Assembly: GCA_905372345.1 (NCBI GenBank)
Contig: CAJPPE010000058.1
Span: 1-8,372, forward strand
Direction of reading: 5' to 3'
Length of the DNA: 8,372 bases
Source: an uncultured Treponema sp.
GTDB taxonomy: Bacteria > Spirochaetota > Spirochaetia > Treponematales > Treponemataceae
Positions 1 to 5,273 of the stretch are shown piece by piece. The position numbers were made by a program, and so were the translations under genes. How positions within the stretch are numbered: position 1 is the stretch's first letter; every line of letters begins with the position of its first letter. Below the pieces are notes generated by a model. That model was not told the DNA's origin. It made no database searches and saw nothing but the letters and a program-made list of their open reading frames with translations.

Positions 1-57
1 GGCTACCCCGACTACAGCTTTGTCTTTCTTGGCTTTCGTGTGGCTTGTCGCCCCTAG
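1..57 (+). CDS. C-terminal end of a probable formylglycine-generating-enzyme (SUMF1) family protein, partial
   Basis: The window opens inside a plus-strand frame whose last 18 residues end in GFRVACRP before a TAG at 55-57. FGE-sulfatase (SUMF1/EgtB-type) domains characteristically finish with a G-F-R-[VL]-[VA] strand within a few residues of the C-terminus, and treponemes carry many such proteins. The aromatic-rich stretch before it (GYPDYSFVFL) also suits that fold. Only the tail is visible, so no catalytic cysteines or other domains can be checked, and the specific role is unknown. The stop falls just before the structured repeat starting near 62. The call rests on a very short motif and is moderate at best. 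Confidence 0.5.
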   Translation, partial: GYPDYSFVFLGFRVACRP

Positions 58-61
58 TGTT

Positions 62-208
62 CACACATTTTGGCGGAGAGGTACTCAAAATCGGACATCC
101 GTGTCCGATTTTGAGTTTCGAGTTTTGCCTAACGGCAAAACATCGCAAGAATGGAACCACCGCCGTCCATGGCGGTAAAGCGGTGAAACCGAACAGGCAA
201 AATGTGTG
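62..208. repeat. Nested inverted-repeat element, three hairpins inside an outer 11-bp stem
   Basis: An outer perfect 11-bp inverted repeat (CACACATTTTG at 62-72, CAAAATGTGTG at 198-208) encloses three hairpins. The first has a perfect 15-bp stem, 83-97 with 102-116, closed by a TCCG tetraloop. The second is GTTTTGCC (122-129) with GGCAAAAC (134-141) around TAAC, extended by CGA/TCG with one bulged A. The third is ACCGCC (159-164) with GGCGGT (171-176), with a competing partner GCGGTG at 180-185. The four arms could fold as a multi-branch junction in single-stranded DNA or RNA. Base composition is richer in G and C than the neighbouring genes. A 68-codon frame (45-251) runs across it, but it is Cys/Asn/Gly-rich, overlaps the upstream gene's end and is dictated by the repeat sequence, so I treat it as spurious. 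The element is probably a dispersed, MITE-like or REP-like intergenic repeat; copy number cannot be seen here. Confidence 0.6.
83..116. repeat. Perfect 15-bp hairpin with TCCG tetraloop
   Basis: ACTCAAAATCGGACA (83-97) is the exact reverse complement of 102-116, with loop TCCG at 98-101. It lies 26 bp after the upstream stop codon. No run of T follows on either strand, so it is not a textbook intrinsic terminator, although a stem this long could still stabilise or end the transcript of the upstream gene. Confidence 0.75.
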
Positions 209-361
209 GTGTGGTGCACGTTGCAATCAGTCGGTGCAGGAAGTATTGTAATAGGATTTTATGCCGGTAATGCTATCGGCCGAATGTCAATGGCTTTAAA
301 CAGCATCAAATTTTTCAAATCAACAACCTCAATGCAGAGTGTCGGAGTTGTTGATTTATAA
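206..361 (+). pseudogene. Short Gly-rich hydrophobic reading frame, probable 3' gene remnant
   Basis: A plus-strand frame is open from the codon after TAA at 176-178 to TAA at 359-361. Its readable part has the segment VGAGSIVIGFYAGNAIGRM, then a basic/Ser-Thr stretch and the end SVGVVDL. The Gly spacing and hydrophobicity suggest one membrane or glycine-zipper helix, as in small bacteriocin-like or holin-like peptides, but I do not recognise a family. The only candidate starts ahead of the helix are two GTG codons (206 and 209), at the outer arm of the nested repeat and with no good ribosome binding site. This looks like the 3' end of a gene whose 5' part has been replaced by the repeat. Its stop meets the stop of the minus-strand acetyltransferase remnant in a 12-bp palindrome (353-364). 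It could also be chance reading frame. Confidence 0.35.
317..357. repeat. 11-bp inverted repeat between converging genes
   Basis: AAATCAACAAC (317-327) is the exact reverse complement of 347-357, around a 19-nt loop. It overlaps the last codons of the plus-strand remnant, and its right arm includes the stop of the minus-strand acetyltransferase remnant (356-358). The position between converging frames suits a bidirectional terminator or mRNA-end hairpin, but no T-run follows on either strand. Confidence 0.45.
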
Positions 362-606
362 ATCTTTCTCCATATCCTTCTGCATTATAATCTCATCTTC
401 GTCTTTGTCGATTTCATAAAAGCCGAAATTTTCATAGAGGTGTTTTGCTGCTATATCGCCTTCAACATAGCAAAGAGGATTGTAACATTTGAGGCTGCAA
501 AATTTTTTTGTTCTTCTTTTATGGAAAGAGAATTGATTATTCTCCAATTATCGGGAGTGACCTCTTTAAATTCAATGTTATAGAGAGTAGGGTGGTTAGT
601 TTTCAT
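356..606 (-). pseudogene. GNAT-family N-acetyltransferase, internally deleted and frameshifted
   Basis: The minus strand from ATG at 604-606 reads MKTNHPTLYNIEFKEVT, then DNWRIINSL and EEQKNFAASNVTIL. This is the N-terminus of a GNAT acetyltransferase of the kind with an EEQ..F.ASN helix near residue 35. The frame ends at TAG (451-453). In another frame the C-terminal piece follows at once: EGDIAAKHLYENFGFYEI, the conserved A..LYE.FGF helix and strand of GNAT enzymes, ending in MQKDMEKDL at 356. The two parts join near 470-480. About 80 recognisable residues remain against roughly 150 in the family, so the central acetyl-CoA-binding region (R/Q-x-x-G-x-G/A motif) is missing and acetyltransferase activity is very unlikely. 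The start overlaps the immunity gene's stop by 11 bp, so the intact ancestor was probably translationally coupled to it. The 63-codon frame 356-547 is only the C-terminal part and is not an independent gene. Confidence 0.75.
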
Positions 607-1741
607 GTGACAGCTTTAAATTCCCTTCATAATCAAGATCGCCGTCCAAACAGAAGACTTTGAAAATTGCATTCTTATCTTTTTTGTTTGCCGGATTATT
701 TAAGCTGCCGCCGGCTGCGGGATAAAATGGAGTGTTTGATTTTGCTTTTATACATTCTTCCAATTTGTCTATCTCCAAGAAACAACCTATTAATTCCGCT
801 CTGTAATTTTTATGATACCAATCTTCATCCTCGTATAGAGCATATTCTTTTAAAGACATTTCTTTATATATCAAGCCGTATTGAAGATAGGCAATATCTC
901 TGTCCTGATAATTTATACTCTCGCTTGTCGATATCGGAGCATCATTTAAGTCTTGATATGTAACTTTTCTGTTTCCGATAATTTTATATTCGCCGTAATA
1001 GATATTGTTATCCATAAGGGGCTGTGCGGGGAGGGATAAGTTTTTTTCCAATTCGTCAAGATCAATGTTGATGCTGTCGCTTATTTTATGATAGACCTTT
1101 ACAATTAAAGCCGTTCCCATCAAATTGTTAAGACCGTAGTTTTTATTCTTTTTAAATTCGGGTGTTTTTCTTAACTTAACAATATCGATTAAAATTTTAC
1201 CGAAGCCGTATTGCCGTCTTCCTATTTTAAAAGCAAAGATATCCCCTTCCTTATATTTTTGATGCTCTCTTTTTTCATTTTTAAAATTTTCCAAATCGGC
1301 TAAATCTTCTTTCGATGTTTCCTTTATCCATTTTTCGATCCAAGAATTCAGGGCGGAAGCCTTGCTTTCTTCTAACCTTTCGGAATAATATGTTTTTTGT
1401 GTGGTGTAGTTTCCTATGCAAACATATCTGCTTTCAAATGAAAAATATAAGCCTATTCCTCTAAATGATTGAGTTGCCGTAAAGTTTAATTTTTTCGGTT
1501 TTCCTTTTGCCGTTTTAGGAAGTACAATAGTTCTGTTTTCGGCGGTTGTAATATCAAGCTCATTTTCTTTATAGTAAAAAGCCTCGCCTTCAGAATTCGA
1601 TACCGATATTTCTTTTTTGATAACATCGCCGTCAAAGTAATAGAGGGTTCCTTTTATATCCATTACTTCCCAGTGATCTTCAATCGGATTTAAACCCAGA
1701 TATTTTCTTTGTTCGTTGGTTAAAACAAATTGTTTAGTCAT
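596..1741 (-). CDS. Imm26-family immunity protein
   Basis: This 381-residue protein matches my memory of the family annotated as immunity 26 / phosphotriesterase HocA. Its N-terminal part has FVLTNEQRKYLGL, then YYFDGD, TAENRTIVLPK and GKPKKLNFTATQ. A Glu/Lys-rich linker leads at about residue 160 to the Imm26 region with YKEGDIFAFKIG and YGFGKIL, then a later LEECIKAKSNTPF. There is no signal peptide or membrane segment, so it should act in the cytoplasm. Family knowledge: Imm26 proteins are predicted antidotes to polymorphic contact or secreted toxins; the partner of this one is unknown. An in-frame TTG lies at 1754-1756, but the ATG at 1739-1741 is preferred because GAGG (1751-1754) sits 9 nt upstream and would otherwise be coding. 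The gene starts 27 bp after the chemotaxis gene's stop, so the two are probably co-transcribed. No toxin gene is visible nearby, making this an orphan immunity gene in the window. Confidence 0.75.
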   Translation of the reverse strand: MTKQFVLTNEQRKYLGLNPIEDHWEVMDIKGTLYYFDGDVIKKEISVSNSEGEAFYYKENELDITTAENRTIVLPKTAKGKPKKLNFTATQSFRGIGLYFSFESRYVCIGNYTTQKTYYSERLEESKASALNSWIEKWIKETSKEDLADLENFKNEKREHQKYKEGDIFAFKIGRRQYGFGKILIDIVKLRKTPEFKKNKNYGLNNLMGTALIVKVYHKISDSINIDLDELEKNLSLPAQPLMDNNIYYGEYKIIGNRKVTYQDLNDAPISTSESINYQDRDIAYLQYGLIYKEMSLKEYALYEDEDWYHKNYRAELIGCFLEIDKLEECIKAKSNTPFYPAAGGSLNNPANKKDKNAIFKVFCLDGDLDYEGNLKLSHEN

Positions 1742-1750
1742 ATTTTTAAT

Positions 1751-1754
1751 CCTC
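1751..1754 (-). promoter_or_regulatory. Ribosome binding site that sets the Imm26 gene start
   Basis: GAGG on the minus strand lies 9 nt before the ATG at 1739-1741. It overlaps the alternative upstream TTG codon (1754-1756), which has no comparable site of its own, so the ATG is the better start. Confidence 0.55.
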
Positions 1755-1768
1755 AAGCCGGCAAAACT

Positions 1769-3607
1769 TTATATAACCAGTCTTTCCAAATATGAAAATA
1801 TTTTAGAAACAGCCTGCTTGTTCTCTTCGGTCATGTTCATAGCTCTATCTATCTCGCTTGCAATAAGCTCCGATTTTTGATTGATCTCATTCATGTTATT
1901 GCTTATGTTTTTAGAAATGTCTACAAGCCTCGTCATTTCTTTTCCGGCTTCGGTGTTTCCTATAAGCATTTCTTCCGAACCGCTTCTGACTTCAGATGTT
2001 ATCTGCATAATATTTTTTATTGCTGCAAGGATTTGAGAACTGCCCGTGTCTTGTTCATTCATAGCATTCATTATTTCATTGTTTCTGTTGTTGACAAGGC
2101 TAAGAATATGCATTACTTCCGTAAACTGAGTTTCGCCCATAAGAGAAGATTTGGTTACTTCTTCTATCTGATTTTTTAATTCCGTTAAAACGGTTGTTAT
2201 TACCTTGCCCTGAGTGCCGGACTCTTCGGCGAGTTTTCGTATTTCATCGGCAACAACAGCAAAGCCCTTTCCTGCTTCTCCTGCGTGGGCTGCCTCAATT
2301 GCTGCATTCATTGCCAGTAAGTTTGTTTGACTGGCTATGTTTTGTATGACCGAAGTAGTTTCTAAAAGGCCTTCGGATTTTTCGCTTAGGGATTTTACAA
2401 ATTCGTTTGTTTCCGAAATAGATTTTCTTCCCTTTTCGGCTGCAATATTTAATTCTTCCATAGAACCTAAGTTATTTTTTAGAACTGAAGTAATGGACTT
2501 TATATTTGCCGTCATTTCTTCGATGGCAGAAACAGATTCGGTTACAGCAGAAGATTGGTTTATAATATTTTTATCAAGCTGTTCAAGATTTCTTGCAATT
2601 TGTTCCAGAGTGGATTGAGTTTGCAAAACTCCCGAAGATTGGTTTTGAATACTGTTATTTATTGAAGAAATATTTCCGGTAATTTGATCCACTACATTTG
2701 AAGCTGTTGTCATATTCGATAAAAGGTTATGGGCAATATCTTGTGAGGTGTGACTTGAAGCTTTTACGTCATTAAAAAAATTCTTGTTAAAGTCTAAAAG
2801 TACATTAAAATCTTTTATTAAAAGAGCTGTTTCGTCCCGTGAGTCTGCTATAAGAAAATCTTGATTATAGTTTCCTAAAGATAGATTTTTTATTGCAGCT
2901 TGTAGGTTTGATATTTTCTTTTTGGTCGATTTAGTTATAAGAACTATATTTATTATTGAAAGAGTTATTCCATAGATAAAAAGAGGAAAAACCTTTGTCA
3001 AAAGCTGCATATAAATATCATCGCTTTGTGTTCTAACTAAAGGAGCCATTGTAAAAAAAGAAGTTGACAGAATACTTAAAATACTTACAAGTGCAGTTCT
3101 CCGTGTCATAGAAAGGTCCAAATGCTTTTCTTCAACCGGTAAAAAAACAGCCCATTTTTCCAATGCTCTTATCATAAAAGAACCGAAAAATATCCCAATT
3201 AAGAACATATTTCCCATAGTTATACTCATATATGAAATGAATGTTCTTGTTTGAGAAATTAGACCGGATTCCAAGGAAGTAAAAAACGGTCCGAAAATAG
3301 CAATCATCAGCGGGATGGTAAATGCAATTTTTACATATAATGAGATATTCTTTTGTGCCTTTATAGGGTTTTCTTTCCAGTTTACTATTGACGGCATTAT
3401 AAATTTCCATTTGATGAGGGGGTTAAAAATAGATGTTATCATTATAACTGCAAAAGCCTTAGTGCTGAGGATATTCATAATGTTTCCTGAGCTGCCTACA
3501 ATACGGTTGGTTAGAATGGAAGATAAAATCCACGCCAAGTTGGTTAATAAATCAAATACCAATATTTTTTTAGACGGACTATAAATATCCTCATTTTTTT
3601 TGCGCAT
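1769..3607 (-). CDS. Methyl-accepting chemotaxis protein with a multi-span membrane sensor region
   Basis: The 612-residue protein is a chemoreceptor that would signal through CheW and CheA to the flagellar motor. The N-terminal 226 residues hold about six hydrophobic spans (roughly 15-37, 46-66, 92-110, 122-148, 171-191, 203-226) with only short loops, so there is no large periplasmic ligand domain. A HAMP-like linker (about 227-280) follows, then the coiled-coil signalling domain. Its hairpin tip at about 425-464 is nearly canonical: [20 protein letters not shown], then [16 protein letters not shown]. The C-terminus (YLERLVI) lacks the NWETF-type pentapeptide that tethers CheR/CheB in enteric receptors. 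The start is well supported: AAGGAG (3614-3619) lies 6 nt upstream of the ATG. The membrane-dense sensor suggests detection of a membrane-soluble or membrane-state signal, but the ligand cannot be told. It is probably the first gene of a unit with the Imm26 gene. Confidence 0.93.
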   Translation of the reverse strand: MRKKNEDIYSPSKKILVFDLLTNLAWILSSILTNRIVGSSGNIMNILSTKAFAVIMITSIFNPLIKWKFIMPSIVNWKENPIKAQKNISLYVKIAFTIPLMIAIFGPFFTSLESGLISQTRTFISYMSITMGNMFLIGIFFGSFMIRALEKWAVFLPVEEKHLDLSMTRRTALVSILSILSTSFFTMAPLVRTQSDDIYMQLLTKVFPLFIYGITLSIINIVLITKSTKKKISNLQAAIKNLSLGNYNQDFLIADSRDETALLIKDFNVLLDFNKNFFNDVKASSHTSQDIAHNLLSNMTTASNVVDQITGNISSINNSIQNQSSGVLQTQSTLEQIARNLEQLDKNIINQSSAVTESVSAIEEMTANIKSITSVLKNNLGSMEELNIAAEKGRKSISETNEFVKSLSEKSEGLLETTSVIQNIASQTNLLAMNAAIEAAHAGEAGKGFAVVADEIRKLAEESGTQGKVITTVLTELKNQIEEVTKSSLMGETQFTEVMHILSLVNNRNNEIMNAMNEQDTGSSQILAAIKNIMQITSEVRSGSEEMLIGNTEAGKEMTRLVDISKNISNNMNEINQKSELIASEIDRAMNMTEENKQAVSKIFSYLERLVI

Positions 3608-3639
3608 AGCATACTCCTTCTATATTTTTGAGATGTTTA

Positions 3640-3654
3640 ATTTTACTGTAAAAT
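3640..3654. promoter_or_regulatory. Perfect 15-bp palindrome upstream of the chemoreceptor gene
   Basis: ATTTTAC-T-GTAAAAT is a perfect 7-1-7 palindrome centred at 3647, 33 bp upstream of the chemoreceptor ATG. Its position suits an operator or a site overlapping the promoter; the GTAAAAT arm reads TAAAAT on the minus strand, a 5/6 match to a -10 box, but no good -35 box lies at the right distance. No regulator gene is in the window to pair with it. Confidence 0.35.
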
Positions 3655-3761
3655 GCGTATTGCGGAATTTTATTGGGAAAAAGAGCATGATTCAGTAGTT
3701 TTGTTAGGCTACCATATAAATAAATTTTAAATAGGTAAGTTACTTGAAAATAGATAAATTT

Positions 3762-5129
3762 TCAATTTTTTTGCCATTTTGTGATGCCCGATCTCAAAAG
3801 TTTGAATTCCCGTATTATCAAAATAGATATGGGTATTGCACTCAATATTTCAATTAGAAATGTACCATAATAAATCCCTGCAATACCGGTAAATACAGGA
3901 AGGATTAACATTACCGGAATATAAAACACGATTTGCTGTAAAATCCCCAATATTGAACTGAGCTTTCCTTTGTTGACGGCAGGGAAAAAAGCTAGGGCAA
4001 AAAAGACTATGGGCATAACCGGAAGAAGGGCCATGTAAATCCTAAAATAGGAAATATTTTGAATGTTTAAGTGAGGATTTTTCATCATCAAGGAAACCGC
4101 TGTTTGAGGGAAGATAAGCATTAAAATCCATAATGGAGCTATTAGAACAATGGCTGCAAATACAAATCTCTTAAAGGCTGAAATAAGGCGTTCCATCTTA
4201 TCTGCTCCAAAATTTATTCCTATTATGGGGGAGAGGGCAAACATGAAGCCTCCTATCGGCTGTAGTATAAATGAAAAGATGCGGGTAATGATTCCGTAAA
4301 AGGCAATGTCGTCCTGTGAGCCGTAGTGGTTTAATACATTTAAAACTAAAAGCATTTGGATCGTTCCCATAAACTGCATTATAAAACCTGCTAATCCCAT
4401 CGAAATAATCTTAGATATAATTTCGCCGTCCATTCTGATTGTAAATATGGAAACAGGAGAATCGATTTTCTTTTTTGCAAAATAAACTGTATCGATGACA
4501 GCCTGTACTGCCATACCGATATTTGTTCCTATGGCAGCACCTTTTATGCCGAAATTAAAAATTACCATAAGTGTATAATTTGCACATCCATTGACAAGCA
4601 GGCTTATCCCCATAATTGCTGCTGCGGTTTTCATTTTTCCTTCGGAACGGATGAGGTTATTAAGAGCAATGGCATATATCCAGATCGGAGTGCCCCATAA
4701 AATGGTACGGTAGTATTCGCCTCCATGTATTAGAGCCTTGCCTCTGCCGCCCATTAAAAAAAGAGTTTGTTCCGAAAAAAGAAATCCTAAAGTCATTACA
4801 ATTACACTTATTACAAGTGTCAAAAAATTGACATTGCCTAAAATCTTTTTTTGAATATTTTTATCTTCCGCACCGATTGCAATACTTGAAAGAGTTCCGG
4901 CTCCCGAGCCGATGAGAATACCTAAACCTATTATTGTTATGAGTGGAGGCAAGGCTACTGAGATACCCGCAAAGGCACCTTCTTCGGCAAAATGTCCGAC
5001 AAAGATTCCGTCCAACACATTGTTTGCTCCCAGTAAAATCATTGCAATGACGGCAGGCCATGAAAGATCAAAGATGACCTTCCACAAGTTTCCGTTTAAA
5101 ATAAATTCTTTTTGCTTTTCATTTTCCAT
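3762..5129 (-). CDS. MATE-family multidrug/drug:cation antiporter
   Basis: This 455-residue inner-membrane protein is a MATE efflux transporter, which exports cationic drugs or metabolites in exchange for Na+ or H+. The length is typical, and hydrophobicity fits 12 helices in two halves. The first half has the family hallmarks: a helix-1 region with WPAVIAMILLGANNVLDGIFVG (about 24-45), then ALPPL and GSGAGTLSSIAIGAEDK (about 74-90). The second half has GAAIGTNIGMAVQAVID and, later, PIGGFMFALSPIIGINFGA. Substrate cannot be read from sequence; the general look is MepA/NorM-like. The ATG start has AAGGA (5139-5143) 9 nt upstream and a good promoter at 5151-5179. It is divergent from the ABC exporter pair and lies 154 bp upstream of the chemoreceptor gene in the same orientation. 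No convincing terminator follows, so read-through into the chemoreceptor is possible. Confidence 0.92.
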   Translation of the reverse strand: MENEKQKEFILNGNLWKVIFDLSWPAVIAMILLGANNVLDGIFVGHFAEEGAFAGISVALPPLITIIGLGILIGSGAGTLSSIAIGAEDKNIQKKILGNVNFLTLVISVIVMTLGFLFSEQTLFLMGGRGKALIHGGEYYRTILWGTPIWIYAIALNNLIRSEGKMKTAAAIMGISLLVNGCANYTLMVIFNFGIKGAAIGTNIGMAVQAVIDTVYFAKKKIDSPVSIFTIRMDGEIISKIISMGLAGFIMQFMGTIQMLLVLNVLNHYGSQDDIAFYGIITRIFSFILQPIGGFMFALSPIIGINFGADKMERLISAFKRFVFAAIVLIAPLWILMLIFPQTAVSLMMKNPHLNIQNISYFRIYMALLPVMPIVFFALAFFPAVNKGKLSSILGILQQIVFYIPVMLILPVFTGIAGIYYGTFLIEILSAIPISILIIREFKLLRSGITKWQKN

Positions 5130-5150
5130 AGTGTAAAATCCTTAAATCAT

Positions 5151-5179
5151 ATAATGCGGAATTTAGCTGTCTTTGTCAA
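5151..5179 (-). promoter_or_regulatory. Sigma-70-type promoter for the MATE gene
   Basis: On the minus strand, a perfect TTGACA -35 box (5174-5179) is separated by 17 bp from CATTAT (5151-5156), a 4/6 match to the -10 consensus. Transcription would start near 5144, giving a very short leader with the AAGGA site at its 5' end. Confidence 0.5.
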
Positions 5180-5202
5180 TAGTTTTTTCTATTCTCAAAT
5201 CA

Positions 5203-5217
5203 ATTCTTGACAAGAAT
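5203..5217. promoter_or_regulatory. Perfect 15-bp palindrome over the ABC-operon -35 box, candidate operator
   Basis: ATTCTTG-A-CAAGAAT is a perfect 7-1-7 inverted repeat that contains the whole TTGACA -35 hexamer (5207-5212). A dimeric repressor bound here would block RNA polymerase, as for TetR- or MarR-type control of efflux genes. No such regulator is encoded in the window. Part of the symmetry comes from the -35 hexamer itself. Confidence 0.45.
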
Positions 5218-5235
5218 CATGTAAGCTGTTATAAT
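5207..5235 (+). promoter_or_regulatory. Perfect-consensus sigma-70 promoter for the ABC exporter operon
   Basis: TTGACA (5207-5212) and TATAAT (5230-5235) are both exact consensus hexamers with the optimal 17-bp spacing. Transcription should start near 5242, about 30 bp before the TTG start of the first ABC gene. Intrinsic strength should be high, which makes repression a reasonable expectation for an efflux locus. Confidence 0.8.
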
Positions 5236-5258
5236 TCTGAATGTTAGCTTATGCTTAC
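5222..5258. promoter_or_regulatory. Inverted repeats flanking the -10 box and start point
   Basis: TAAGCT (5222-5227) pairs with AGCTTA (5246-5251) around the -10 box. The overlapping GTAAGC (5221-5226) also pairs with GCTTAC (5253-5258). The arms are only 6 bp, but they bracket the -10 and predicted start point, so they may be a second operator site or a leader hairpin. Confidence 0.3.
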
Positions 5259-5259
5259 G

Positions 5260-5267
5260 AAAGGAGG
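5260..5267 (+). promoter_or_regulatory. Full-length Shine-Dalgarno site that sets the first ABC gene's TTG start
   Basis: AAAGGAGG is an 8-base match to the anti-Shine-Dalgarno sequence, 6 nt before TTG at 5274-5276. No comparable site precedes the downstream frame that opens near 5423, so the true start is this TTG, ahead of the frameshift. Confidence 0.75.
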
Positions 5268-5273
5268 CCTTAA

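Noticed and set aside
127..245. Integron attC recombination site
   Set aside because: GCCTAAC (127-133) fits the RYYYAAC core and the region is rich in inverted repeats, and T. denticola is known to have a chromosomal integron. However, no matching GTTRRRY partner occurs at a suitable distance (the nearest, GTTGCAA, does not fit), and the paired inner boxes are missing.
45..251. A 68-codon plus-strand reading frame with ATG start
   Set aside because: It overlaps the end of the upstream gene and consists almost wholly of the nested inverted repeats; composition is Cys/Asn/Gly-rich with no domain and no ribosome binding site. Likely spurious, although such frames are often annotated.
1742..1756. 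TTG start five codons upstream for the Imm26 protein
   Set aside because: The GAGG ribosome binding site for the ATG at 1739-1741 lies in this stretch, and the TTG itself has no such site.
3132..3410. 92-codon minus-strand frame within the chemoreceptor gene
   Set aside because: It overlaps the membrane region of the well-supported chemoreceptor in another frame, has no recognisable domain and is a shadow frame.
3703..3709. GTTAGGC, an attC-like core, between the MATE and chemoreceptor genes
   Set aside because: It is an isolated heptamer with no partner RYYYAAC and no paired arms; expected by chance.
3744..3772. Intrinsic terminator: TTGAAAAT/ATTTTCAA stem followed by seven T
   Set aside because: The T-run follows the stem on the plus strand, where no gene ends; on the minus strand, where the MATE gene ends, no T-run follows. 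The stem is AT-only and weak.
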